From assembly GCA_024698145.1 (NCBI GenBank), contig JAILRO010000047.1:1-64000 (forward strand): a stretch of DNA of 64,000 nt, written 5' to 3'. Shown piece after piece: positions 26,936 through 36,413 of this stretch. The stretch comes from Lachnospiraceae bacterium (GTDB lineage Bacteria; Bacillota; Clostridia; Lachnospirales; Lachnospiraceae). The position numbers were made by a program, and so were the translations under genes. The notes beneath the pieces were generated by a model. The model ran no database searches and was not told the DNA's origin. It saw only the letters and a list, made by a program, of their open reading frames with translations. Position 1 is the stretch's first letter. Each line of letters opens with the position of its first letter.

Positions 26936-27430
26936 TCAATAATACTCACAGAATACATACTTATACTTACCCGACATCGCATCTTTCGTATAGTTGTATT
27001 TTGTCGTACATACAGCCATTACCTTATTATCATCAATTACCGAGACTTTGATTATCAGATTACCCGGTGATTTTTTCTTATCAAGCGATATTGTAATGTC
27101 TCCGTAAGAACCCGTCGGTGCTGATGCACTTAACACCTCATCCGTCTTCGTGTCGTCTGTCATAAGGGCATCAATATGAGAAATTAATTCATCCGTCGAA
27201 TACGAATCCTTATTCTCTAACCTCTTTCTAATCACATCAGAAAAAGATACCGCCTGCTGTTGGTATAGTTCATCTATGCCCTCATCATTAATTGTGGCAA
27301 AAACCTGATATGCAACCATTATAAGCGTCAATGCCAATATCATAACAACCGTCATCACAAGCACAACAACTATCATCGCCGCACCGCGGTTTCTACTCAT
27401 ATTAAGTTGTTGTTTCTTACAGGTATTCAT
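26936..27430 (-). CDS. Minor prepilin without Glu5, PilX/GspK-like
   Basis: A 164-residue protein with a basic leader ending NRG and a following hydrophobic helix AAMIVVVLVMTVVMILALTL. The +5 position is Val, not Glu. Absence of Glu5 is characteristic of GspK/PilX-type minor pilins, which cap the pilus. ATG 27430 has GGGAGG 8 bases upstream. It lies between the giant prepilin gene and the PilV-like gene. The identity is inferred from the signal, order and missing Glu. Confidence 0.75.
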   Translation of the reverse strand: MNTCKKQQLNMSRNRGAAMIVVVLVMTVVMILALTLIMVAYQVFATINDEGIDELYQQQAVSFSDVIRKRLENKDSYSTDELISHIDALMTDDTKTDEVLSASAPTGSYGDITISLDKKKSPGNLIIKVSVIDDNKVMAVCTTKYNYTKDAMSGKYKYVFCEYY

Positions 27431-27510
27431 GATATTTGCCTCCCATTTCACACAGATCATGTAGTAGCGTATTCTTCATAGCCTACATTCAATCAGAATT
27501 ATCTTTTATA

Positions 27511-30500
27511 TCAAGGTATTGATACTCTACTTGTTCCTCTTACAAACGGGTAACCTTCTTTAGCATCATAGAAAGCTCTCTCTAAGAAATATTTCTCATT
27601 GCCTACGCCGTTTGTATAATCAATCGTAACACCGGCTGTCGTCTTGTATGTATCAAACAAAGCCTTGGTAAGTTCTAATTCCTCATACACAAATCCATCT
27701 GTGCATCCCGCAGCAGAACCTTCAGCACACGCTCCTGCATACCATATACACACATTAAGATTAGTATATTTTGAAAGATCAACTGACGCATCAACATTTA
27801 ATGTGACGTTTATCTCTTTCGCCTGGTTAACTGTAAGCTTAATATATTGGTCAGGTGTCATTCTTGTAAGAATCACTTCCTGATCAAAGCCATCTATAGG
27901 GGTTACAGGTGTTCCTGTTAAAGCCACACAGAAGCACTGCTCACATACTGGTTTGTAACCTGCATTTGTTTTAAATGAAACCTTGCCACTAAAGGTCACA
28001 TTATTTCCCGAAATGCCGGCAGAAGCGTTCTCTACTTTAACGTTACGCATTTCGTTAGGTACTGCCTGTGTATAACTTGGCATATAAACCTTCTTGGTTA
28101 TCATCTCACTTACAAAATCCGCTTCTCCACCGGTTCCCTTAATTACAGCATATGCTTTAAGAGTTGATAATTTTCCTCCGGTTGTCTGGTTCCTTCCACG
28201 AAGCACGCTGTACGGAATCGTAATTGCATACTTGGTAGTCCTAGGATACGACGTTCCACCATTAAGTTTGATATTCTCAATTGTACAACCTTCAAGAGTA
28301 ACCACTATTTCGGCATTCTCATCATAATCTTCAGGATTATCAAGTCTTACAAACTGTCCCTCGTCTCCGAGAAGCAATATTGAAAGTTCCGGTTTTTTGA
28401 GACTTTCAGATACTTTAACCAATACAGGTTCGGTATAAGCAGTATCATCTGTCATATTCTTATCTTTAACTCTGACAAGTGCAACATAATTGTGATTATC
28501 CCAATCATACGTCTTGTTACCTATCGGTCTGACAAGATAAGAATCTTTCATCTCTACAACATCCGAAACAAATGGCGTCGCACCCTGAAGTGATGCTACC
28601 GTCGGTGTATCAGACTTTGAAACCTCATAAATCTTGACATCAACGTCACATACATTTGACTTGTCATAGAAATCTTTATCAATATTCCAGCTTATTACCT
28701 TAACATCACCATCCGAAACCTTAATAAATGATCCATCGTCAAACGCCTTAAGTCCGGATATTGTATCTTCCAACTCCCTATAGAGTACATACTTGTCGTA
28801 ATCATTGGTTTTGTCCGTCAATGTCTGATATCTCTTATCTGCAAGCGGTGTAACGTAATAGTATTTCACATCCGTTCCACTCTTATCAATAAGGACACCC
28901 TTCTCTCTTGCATCAACATAATTGTCCTTGTCAGTATCATAAGCAAGCGCCTTTGCCTCTTCCTCTGTGATTTCAAAATACTGACGTACAAATCCATTCT
29001 TGTCGGCATTGCTGTAGGCACACTTTGAATACCAAACCGCAAAATGGAAGTCATGATAGCCACTTACATCATCAATAGTTTCCGTCACAAACTTCTCTGT
29101 TTTGTATCCTGTGTTAACATTACCGCTATCCATCTTAATATCGTCACTTAACAAAAGTGTTACCTGCTGGTCCTTATCATCAAGAGCATAAATCTCATAT
29201 CTGTAATACTGATCTATGTCTCCATGCGAGTTGTATCTTATTCTACCCTTAAATGTTAACTTATTATTACCATCAAGAGCAAAACAACCATCAGAAGTAA
29301 CGTTATTAGAATCCTTATAGGTATCGCAATCCACAGCAAGATTAACTTTTGTATTACCCGAAAGATTAGTCTGTAATACAATATTGCTGTTACTTAACGA
29401 ACCCGTTGCAGAATCATAGAAACCATCTGCAATAGCCTTATAAGTATATTTTGCCGAACCACTGTTAACCTTACATGCATAAGGAAGTACATTACCCACC
29501 TTATCCGTGCTGTTAACATCTATCGTGTACTTATTATTTATTCTAATCCCAGCTCCGGTTCCTTCATAATCTTCACGATTAAGAAGTCGTGCATACCACA
29601 AAGGCTCTCTGCCCATACATACAAGTTCAATATGCGGTGTGTTAAGTTTAACCGAATGGAAATAATATGTTGGCTTTGAAGCATCAACCGATACATCCGT
29701 TATAAATCCTGTACTACGTGTTTTGTGCTCTGCCCATTTACGGTTAGTTTCGACGTAATTATATACATCGCCCTGACCTGAAGCAGCATACCAGCAGTCA
29801 ATTCCAAACGATTCGTATTTCGTAAGATCTGCACCGCTTTGTGAGGAATAGTATCCTATCTCAACAGGTACGCTCTCTCCAACATTTACCGCATATTCAT
29901 CCATTGCGATAGTTTCATGCCATGTAATATCGTTATTCTCCGCATCTTTGCCCTTAACCACGCCATAGAGTTCAACTCTGAAAACCTGTGGAACATTAGG
30001 TGTTATATCCGTGTTGTTCCATTTATCAAAATACGTATAACTTAAAGTTCCACTGTATGTCGGTTTGTCACTGTCTAAATGACTTTCCTTCGCCTGTAAT
30101 TCGTATGCCATATTCTTGGCTGTCGCATTCTTAGGTATATAAACCATCATGCTGTTAACATCGGCCTCCAAACAGCCCTCTGCCTTTGCATAACAGTATA
30201 TAATCTCACCCTCTTTGCCGAGAGCAATATCTGTAGCCGGCACCGCATTTTGCATAATCTTATCTTCGTAAGTAGCATCATCGGTAAATACTATATTATC
30301 CTTTGTAAGTTTAACTGTCTTGGAAATGGTCGTTGTATTGTCCTTATAGATATACACACCCACTTCAAAATCAGCGTTGTTAACAAAGTCTTTGAAATCA
30401 TCCGGATTAAGAAGATGCAACATCCATTTATCAGAATAAGATACAATCTCAAACTTAGGCTGTGGAAGCTTCGGCTCTAATGCAATATAACTCTTAATGC

Positions 30501-33500
30501 TTTCAGTATCCATAATCTCGCTGTAATAGTCATCAGCATTTGCTTTCTTCGAAGCTCTTGCATCCCTTACGCGAACAACCGCATAGTACTTATTACCGGA
30601 CGTCATAACATAATCATCAGGCACATTGAATAGTATTGTGGTTCCATAAGCCTTAGTATTCTCTGTACGCACACGATTGTTGCTCTCATACTCACCAAGC
30701 TTATCTTTGTCAAATGTCTCACTAATTGGAAGTTCAACATACCTTATTTCAACATCAAACTCTGTTGCCGTAGGAACATCGCTACCATCCGGAACAACTT
30801 CCCAGGACACACTGTATTTGCCCGATGTTTTGCTCTTTGTAACATCGACGTTCTTGATCTTATCCGGTGTTTCATCCTGCTCGGCAATTCTCTTATCAAT
30901 ATATTTAATAAAATCACTGTCAAGTTTGAAATAATCAAGATCATACTCATCTGCCACCGGTGTTCTTGAACTATCAAGCTTATCATCAAGGTTTGCACCA
31001 TTGTGATGATTTACCGCTATTGTCTTATAAGACTCATATTTCTTAGCTCTATCAAGATAGAAATGATTGAGTAACTTATTACTGTAAGGAGTAGCATTCT
31101 TATCCTCGGAAAACTTGTGCATTACCGGATATTTGAATACCCCATCAACAGTACTTATGTAGAAATCATCACCAACTATCCACGCATTTTTCTTGTTAAG
31201 CTTTGTAACATCATATCCATCCGGTTCCTTGACAATTGCATACTTTCCATCATCATATGTAACAGTTATCAATCTGCTCGACTTAATATGTTTGCTAATC
31301 TTATCAACCTTATCAATGTATTTCTTGGAACTAATCTTTTCAGGTGATACAGGCTCTGCATTAGCTATAAATGCATCAACTAACGAAGCAACACCCTTGA
31401 TGTCTGTTGACACATTATTATTAACTCTTGCACGGAAACCGTCCGAACCGATAAGACCTGCCAGGTTACTGTATTGGAACGAATACTCATCCATGTAGTA
31501 ATTATCGCCATATACCCTGTAAGGCTCTTCATTAAGTTCATACGAATCAGTTTTATAGTAAGCTATAGCTCCGCCTCTAAATGTATAATTACCGGAAGAT
31601 TCATCATATCCCTGCATACGAACACTGAAGCAGTTCTTAACTGCTGTATATCCGATTTTGGGTGCACCTGCAGCGTATGGATCTCTACCTGAAAGAATTC
31701 CTCCATTCTTACCTGTATAGTATTCGTTAGTTTTTGCTCCCTGTGCACTTATTATATTTGAAGAATAATTACGACATTTATCTATGTTGACAAATATACT
31801 GTTAACAGTCTGTTTAACCTGGTTGCCTTCATTAGCATAACATCCGATTGTACCAAGTATTCCGGCACTCTTTGAATGCGCATATACACTCGCATTGTGA
31901 CCGTTAATACAGTCCTTGATATTAACAACATAGAGCTTCATTATCTCCGGAGCTGAAATCTCACCTACAATTCCTCCGACATCATTAGCTGTATCATTAC
32001 CGTATCGGCTTACAATCTTATTAGTGTAACTGTCAAATCCAAGTGCCGGCATTCCGACAACACCCTGGTTAACACAATGATATACATCATTGGTCTGACC
32101 TGACTTAAGTTCTGTATAATGAGACACAATTCCTCCGGCAGTACCACTGAATCCACCACCGTAGTTATTGGTATAACCGGCCATTAATTTTCCGTAATTG
32201 TAGCAATATCCGACATTTCCACCGTTACCCTTAACACGGCATATCACACCACCAACATTGTTACCAAAATAATTAACAACAGTTCCCACGTTAACACATT
32301 TCTCGATTGTCCAACCCGGATTGGTTAAGTTGTTCTGTGTTCCGACAACGCCGCCTACATAATAGAAATTATGATTGTAATTCTTGTTATGCACCTGTCC
32401 ATGATCATTCATTACCGAGTCATCATCCGGTATAAATGATAGTTCCGTTCTTACATATGCAAAATTGATATTATGATTAAATTGTTTGCCATCAGAAGCA
32501 TTCTCGCCCACAACACCGCCGGTTGCGATGTATTTTACCTTTGGAAGATAATTCTCAACAACCCATCTTCCGCTTGCACAGTTCTTAATAGTACCCGTAG
32601 AGGCATTGTAACCCGCAATACCACCGATACAGCCGACACCTTTGTTCATCGTAAGAATGAAATCATTATCGCTTATATCGTATTCACTCTTTGACAAAGC
32701 ATTCTTGTAATTATCCTTATCATCAGGAATATATCCGCACAATTTCTTAACGTCAGCTTTGAACCGTCCTGTCTTATCATTGATAACCAGCTTGTTAAGT
32801 TTCTTCTGTGCTGCCATAACTTTGTCTGTGTCATCAAGTGATACATCTGACAAAGAATCCATTATCTGTCCTGCAAGCTGCATATCATCTTTGTCATCTA
32901 TTACAGCAAACGTATTATCCTTTTCATAGAAATCCTTATCTGTATATCCACTATTCTTAACGGTACCCTTGTTAACTGCGGCAATACCGCCTGCCATACC
33001 GTTAACAACCTTGATACTACTCTGACGAACACGCTCTGATTTGTTATTGCTCAAACATGTTATGTAACATTTATCCACTGTTGAACCAACATTGTTAATA
33101 GCGCAGATTCCACCAACATAAGAACACTTTGTAATTTTAGTATTCTCATCTGCACTTTCAAGGAAACTTCCTGTTCCTATAACATCAAATGTAGCTCCTA
33201 CAATATAGCATGACTCTATCTTGCCGTTGTTCATGCCGTTACCGTTTCTTGCAACAATACCTCCCACTGACATATCGGCAAAACTTCTTACTTTCTTGGT
33301 TATATCACCACCAAAGTAACATTTTCTAACTTCGCCTAAGTTCTCACCGACAACGCCACCTACCGTATTGGCCTGCCCTTTATCAACAAAATCAAATGTT
33401 ACGGTAACATTCTTAACAACCGCTTTGTTGGTACCTACTGCACCACCGATAACAAGCTTTGTTTTATTGGAACTGTAATTAAGATACTTGCCGGCTCTTC

Positions 33501-36219
33501 CTTTGTTGACAACACCATCATTCTCTCCGACAAGGAAGCCGAAAGTTTCCATATCATTACCGGTTATCTTAACGCAATCATCATTGCCTACCGAATTCGA
33601 TACTGCACACAAACAATCGTATAAAACTGCATCCTCATGATTAACTGCTGTTATCGAACCTGCAACCGACATATTCCCGGAAATCTTAGGAATTAAAGTT
33701 TCACCGTTATCTACAACACGTTCCAGACTGCATTTATCAACGTATCCATGATTCTCCGCAACTATACCTGCGGATACACCGGCAGACGCTTTAGGACTAC
33801 CATAAGAAGTACATGAAGCTATTCTACTGTACTTACAGTTGACACCAACGATTCCTCCGACATAATCTTCACCTTTCGTATCTCCGTAATTGACACAGTT
33901 AATAAGACAAAGATATGCATTTCCATCAGGAACGTTGTTGTCCCCGTCTTTGTCATGTCCGTTATATTCATCGGCAGCGGGAACATCCATATAAATATTA
34001 CCCGCAATACCACCTGTAAATGTAGTGCCTTCTACTTTTGCTTTGTTAACAACCGAATAAGTATTATTACTGTCTCCTATTCCCGGATGAGTAGAAGCAG
34101 CATCATATTGTCGGTATACGTAACCAAACACACCACCAACACCATACGAATAGTAATCGATGTTAGTCTTGTTATTGGTATCTGCTGTATCAGAGTACAA
34201 CTGCTTTCTGAGAGTCTTATCATTTGCCGACGGAGCGTCTTTGTAATTATTATCATCACCCTCTACGCTTCCTTTGACATTACCTTCTACATACAGTTTG
34301 TCAAATGTAGCGTCCTCGCCAAGAAATACCGTGCCTGCAACCATGCCGACTCCGGATGCATAGCGTTGGTTAACACCTGCACTTCCGGGACCAAGCTTAT
34401 TCTCCTTTTCCTCGCCGCTGTCATCAAGATTACAGAAAACATCCGCCTCTATCGCACTATCTTTATCAAACGAAACCTCTGCAATTCCGCCTTCACTTCT
34501 ACCACATAAGATTCCTGCCGCCTGAACAGCGTCCGAATATATCGATACATCCGGATTATTGCCTGTTATATTTTTGTAATTCTTTCCGGACAAAACTTTG
34601 CTTTGCGCCTTAACAAACGAGATTCCCTTAATCGAGCCCTTGTTAATACCAATCATACCATTAACAAAGGATTGGTTAACCGGTGACGCATCATATTCTC
34701 CCAACGCATTGCGCACGTATCTAACACTACTGTCGTTGCCTATTACAAGATTACTGATTTTCTTTCCATTCGATTCAAGCGCACAATCCTTGCCAAGTGA
34801 TGGAATCATCGGAAATCCTGTAATAGTTGTGTCAAGACTGTCATAGGCCATTCCTGCTGCAGGATTTGAATTAAGACTTGAATAAATGATTCCGTCTGCC
34901 CAATCAAGATTATCGATTATCTTATATGTGTGTACCAGACCATTAACATCACTATACTGTTCTGTATATCTTATATTGGATAAATGTCTTATTTTAGCAA
35001 CTTCGTATGTATCAGCCGGCACACTGTCATCACTTGTTGCAAAAAGCGAATTTTCCACATTTGAATCAAGCGAACCTCCGGTCGCATACTCAACAACAGC
35101 ATCTTTAGGTTCTACCGATACGTTGGCATATATATCCATAGGACTGACGCCAATAAGCCTTGTAATACTGTAGCTTACCTTATCAGTTCTTCCGTTAACG
35201 TCTATTTCATCCATCAATGCATACGACTGCGAAGTATTAACAGCATCAAGCGTCAATGCTAATTCATTCACTTCTTCTCCATGTGCATCTGTTCCCGAAT
35301 TATAAGACATAACAAATGCATATTTGCCGAGTTTGACACCATTTTCATCAAAAACATCTGTCTCTATACGCTTTGGAGTATTGACAGGAACATCACTAAC
35401 CATGCTTCTGTCAACTGCAAAGGAACAAAGCTTATCTCCTGTTTTATTATGAAGTTCAATATTAAAACTCGTATCTATGTCATTATTAACAGAAGTACTG
35501 TTCATCGTAAGATACAGTTTTTCTTCGTTGTGAAGCTGCAAACTCTTGACTTTTAACTCTTTCATGTCATTAAGTTTAACAACATTGACCTGATCGGAAT
35601 TATAATATCCCACCGTATATTTCTCACGGTAGGCCGCCTGTCTGTGGGCATCATTTATAGTAAACATACCTCTTTCCACACTCTCCGCATCAGAGTATTG
35701 GAGCGAAGTTTCCCAGCCGCTGTAGAAAGCAGAATATACCTTCTTGGCAGTAATATCAAACTCTACAACAATGGAACCATTTAACTGTTCCTTATCACTA
35801 ATATATGTTTCGAGTATATCGTACAAAAAGTTTGAAGACGTTCCGTATGCGCCCTTCTTAACAGTAAGATATCCATACTTATGCTCAATACCTTCGTTAT
35901 CTATCTTGGTAGTAATCCCGTATGCTGTCTTGCTAAGACCAGACTCACCGGATTGAGCAAAATGTCCTCCATAGGTATCCATTGACTTCTCAATCTGATT
36001 CATATACTCATCAAGAACACCTCTGCTTTCAGCAGCAGATAGTGCCGACTGTGCAGCCATATATACGGTTCTTGCTTTTTCTTCACTGCTTATGTATTCA
36101 TAATGCTCTATCCAACCGGTTATTCCCCAGATAGCTGCACTCATCATAATTCCAATAATAACCAAAACCGCTATCATCTCAACAAGTGTAAAACCGGTAT
36201 TTATCTTCTTACGATTCAT
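27511..36219 (-). CDS. Giant modular type IV prepilin, putative pilus-tip adhesin
   Basis: One uninterrupted gene of 2,902 residues. The leader MNRKKINTG is cut after Gly9; the mature start FTLVEMIAVLVIIGIMM has Phe +1 and Glu +5. After an N-terminal helix and a beta-rich segment, residues 420 to about 1560 carry dozens of Gly-rich units of the type GGIVGVN or GGVVGEN with N-G-x-I/V and Cys positions, resembling GLUG repeats in a beta-helix. From about residue 1780 come Fn3-like segments and three related modules anchored by W1932/W2143, W2208/W2396 and Q2622/W2826. Typical pilins have 130-300 residues. It is first in the minor-pilin operon, with GGGGTGG 7 bases before the ATG. Adhesin function is inferred. 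Confidence 0.88.
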   Translation of the reverse strand: MNRKKINTGFTLVEMIAVLVIIGIMMSAAIWGITGWIEHYEYISSEEKARTVYMAAQSALSAAESRGVLDEYMNQIEKSMDTYGGHFAQSGESGLSKTAYGITTKIDNEGIEHKYGYLTVKKGAYGTSSNFLYDILETYISDKEQLNGSIVVEFDITAKKVYSAFYSGWETSLQYSDAESVERGMFTINDAHRQAAYREKYTVGYYNSDQVNVVKLNDMKELKVKSLQLHNEEKLYLTMNSTSVNNDIDTSFNIELHNKTGDKLCSFAVDRSMVSDVPVNTPKRIETDVFDENGVKLGKYAFVMSYNSGTDAHGEEVNELALTLDAVNTSQSYALMDEIDVNGRTDKVSYSITRLIGVSPMDIYANVSVEPKDAVVEYATGGSLDSNVENSLFATSDDSVPADTYEVAKIRHLSNIRYTEQYSDVNGLVHTYKIIDNLDWADGIIYSSLNSNPAAGMAYDSLDTTITGFPMIPSLGKDCALESNGKKISNLVIGNDSSVRYVRNALGEYDASPVNQSFVNGMIGINKGSIKGISFVKAQSKVLSGKNYKNITGNNPDVSIYSDAVQAAGILCGRSEGGIAEVSFDKDSAIEADVFCNLDDSGEEKENKLGPGSAGVNQRYASGVGMVAGTVFLGEDATFDKLYVEGNVKGSVEGDDNNYKDAPSANDKTLRKQLYSDTADTNNKTNIDYYSYGVGGVFGYVYRQYDAASTHPGIGDSNNTYSVVNKAKVEGTTFTGGIAGNIYMDVPAADEYNGHDKDGDNNVPDGNAYLCLINCVNYGDTKGEDYVGGIVGVNCKYSRIASCTSYGSPKASAGVSAGIVAENHGYVDKCSLERVVDNGETLIPKISGNMSVAGSITAVNHEDAVLYDCLCAVSNSVGNDDCVKITGNDMETFGFLVGENDGVVNKGRAGKYLNYSSNKTKLVIGGAVGTNKAVVKNVTVTFDFVDKGQANTVGGVVGENLGEVRKCYFGGDITKKVRSFADMSVGGIVARNGNGMNNGKIESCYIVGATFDVIGTGSFLESADENTKITKCSYVGGICAINNVGSTVDKCYITCLSNNKSERVRQSSIKVVNGMAGGIAAVNKGTVKNSGYTDKDFYEKDNTFAVIDDKDDMQLAGQIMDSLSDVSLDDTDKVMAAQKKLNKLVINDKTGRFKADVKKLCGYIPDDKDNYKNALSKSEYDISDNDFILTMNKGVGCIGGIAGYNASTGTIKNCASGRWVVENYLPKVKYIATGGVVGENASDGKQFNHNINFAYVRTELSFIPDDDSVMNDHGQVHNKNYNHNFYYVGGVVGTQNNLTNPGWTIEKCVNVGTVVNYFGNNVGGVICRVKGNGGNVGYCYNYGKLMAGYTNNYGGGFSGTAGGIVSHYTELKSGQTNDVYHCVNQGVVGMPALGFDSYTNKIVSRYGNDTANDVGGIVGEISAPEIMKLYVVNIKDCINGHNASVYAHSKSAGILGTIGCYANEGNQVKQTVNSIFVNIDKCRNYSSNIISAQGAKTNEYYTGKNGGILSGRDPYAAGAPKIGYTAVKNCFSVRMQGYDESSGNYTFRGGAIAYYKTDSYELNEEPYRVYGDNYYMDEYSFQYSNLAGLIGSDGFRARVNNNVSTDIKGVASLVDAFIANAEPVSPEKISSKKYIDKVDKISKHIKSSRLITVTYDDGKYAIVKEPDGYDVTKLNKKNAWIVGDDFYISTVDGVFKYPVMHKFSEDKNATPYSNKLLNHFYLDRAKKYESYKTIAVNHHNGANLDDKLDSSRTPVADEYDLDYFKLDSDFIKYIDKRIAEQDETPDKIKNVDVTKSKTSGKYSVSWEVVPDGSDVPTATEFDVEIRYVELPISETFDKDKLGEYESNNRVRTENTKAYGTTILFNVPDDYVMTSGNKYYAVVRVRDARASKKANADDYYSEIMDTESIKSYIALEPKLPQPKFEIVSYSDKWMLHLLNPDDFKDFVNNADFEVGVYIYKDNTTTISKTVKLTKDNIVFTDDATYEDKIMQNAVPATDIALGKEGEIIYCYAKAEGCLEADVNSMMVYIPKNATAKNMAYELQAKESHLDSDKPTYSGTLSYTYFDKWNNTDITPNVPQVFRVELYGVVKGKDAENNDITWHETIAMDEYAVNVGESVPVEIGYYSSQSGADLTKYESFGIDCWYAASGQGDVYNYVETNRKWAEHKTRSTGFITDVSVDASKPTYYFHSVKLNTPHIELVCMGREPLWYARLLNREDYEGTGAGIRINNKYTIDVNSTDKVGNVLPYACKVNSGSAKYTYKAIADGFYDSATGSLSNSNIVLQTNLSGNTKVNLAVDCDTYKDSNNVTSDGCFALDGNNKLTFKGRIRYNSHGDIDQYYRYEIYALDDKDQQVTLLLSDDIKMDSGNVNTGYKTEKFVTETIDDVSGYHDFHFAVWYSKCAYSNADKNGFVRQYFEITEEEAKALAYDTDKDNYVDAREKGVLIDKSGTDVKYYYVTPLADKRYQTLTDKTNDYDKYVLYRELEDTISGLKAFDDGSFIKVSDGDVKVISWNIDKDFYDKSNVCDVDVKIYEVSKSDTPTVASLQGATPFVSDVVEMKDSYLVRPIGNKTYDWDNHNYVALVRVKDKNMTDDTAYTEPVLVKVSESLKKPELSILLLGDEGQFVRLDNPEDYDENAEIVVTLEGCTIENIKLNGGTSYPRTTKYAITIPYSVLRGRNQTTGGKLSTLKAYAVIKGTGGEADFVSEMITKKVYMPSYTQAVPNEMRNVKVENASAGISGNNVTFSGKVSFKTNAGYKPVCEQCFCVALTGTPVTPIDGFDQEVILTRMTPDQYIKLTVNQAKEINVTLNVDASVDLSKYTNLNVCIWYAGACAEGSAAGCTDGFVYEELELTKALFDTYKTTAGVTIDYTNGVGNEKYFLERAFYDAKEGYPFVRGTSRVSIP

Positions 36220-36282
36220 AATATTACCACCCCAAATACTTTAAATTCGCAAAAATAACATAATCATCTGTATTTTATATCG

Positions 36283-36296
36283 GTTAATTAACTATA
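36283..36296. promoter_or_regulatory. Palindrome upstream of the giant pilin gene
   Basis: GTTAATTAAC (36283-36292) is a perfect palindrome. The overlapping AATTAACTATA (36286-36296) is identical to half of the palindrome at the pilA promoter. A TATAAA-like -10 box lies just downstream on the minus strand, without a good -35, as expected for an activated promoter. AT-rich sequence makes this tentative. Confidence 0.4.
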
Positions 36297-36310
36297 AAAA
36301 TATATATGCA

Positions 36311-36343
36311 AAAAAGCCAGATATATATTATATATATCCGACT
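36311..36343 (-). terminator. Rho-independent terminator after rho
   Basis: On the minus strand, AGTCGGATATATA pairs fully with TATATATCTGGCT when G-U pairs are allowed (36315-36343), followed by six T's. It separates rho from the minor-pilin operon. Confidence 0.7.
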
Positions 36344-36413
36344 TTATTGTACATCTTATAATTAGATTGTGCAACAATACCCTGTTGGAATCATATTCCA
36401 TATTAATATATTG

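Noticed and set aside
33955..34509. Plus-strand reading frame of 184 codons inside the giant pilin gene
   Set aside because: It lies opposite a long conserved-looking gene, has no ribosome-binding site or promoter, and its product shows no motif.
31540..34962. DNA repeat array or CRISPR in the giant gene
   Set aside because: The repetition is at protein level (GGIVG-type units) with varied codons and spacing; no constant direct repeat with spacers exists.
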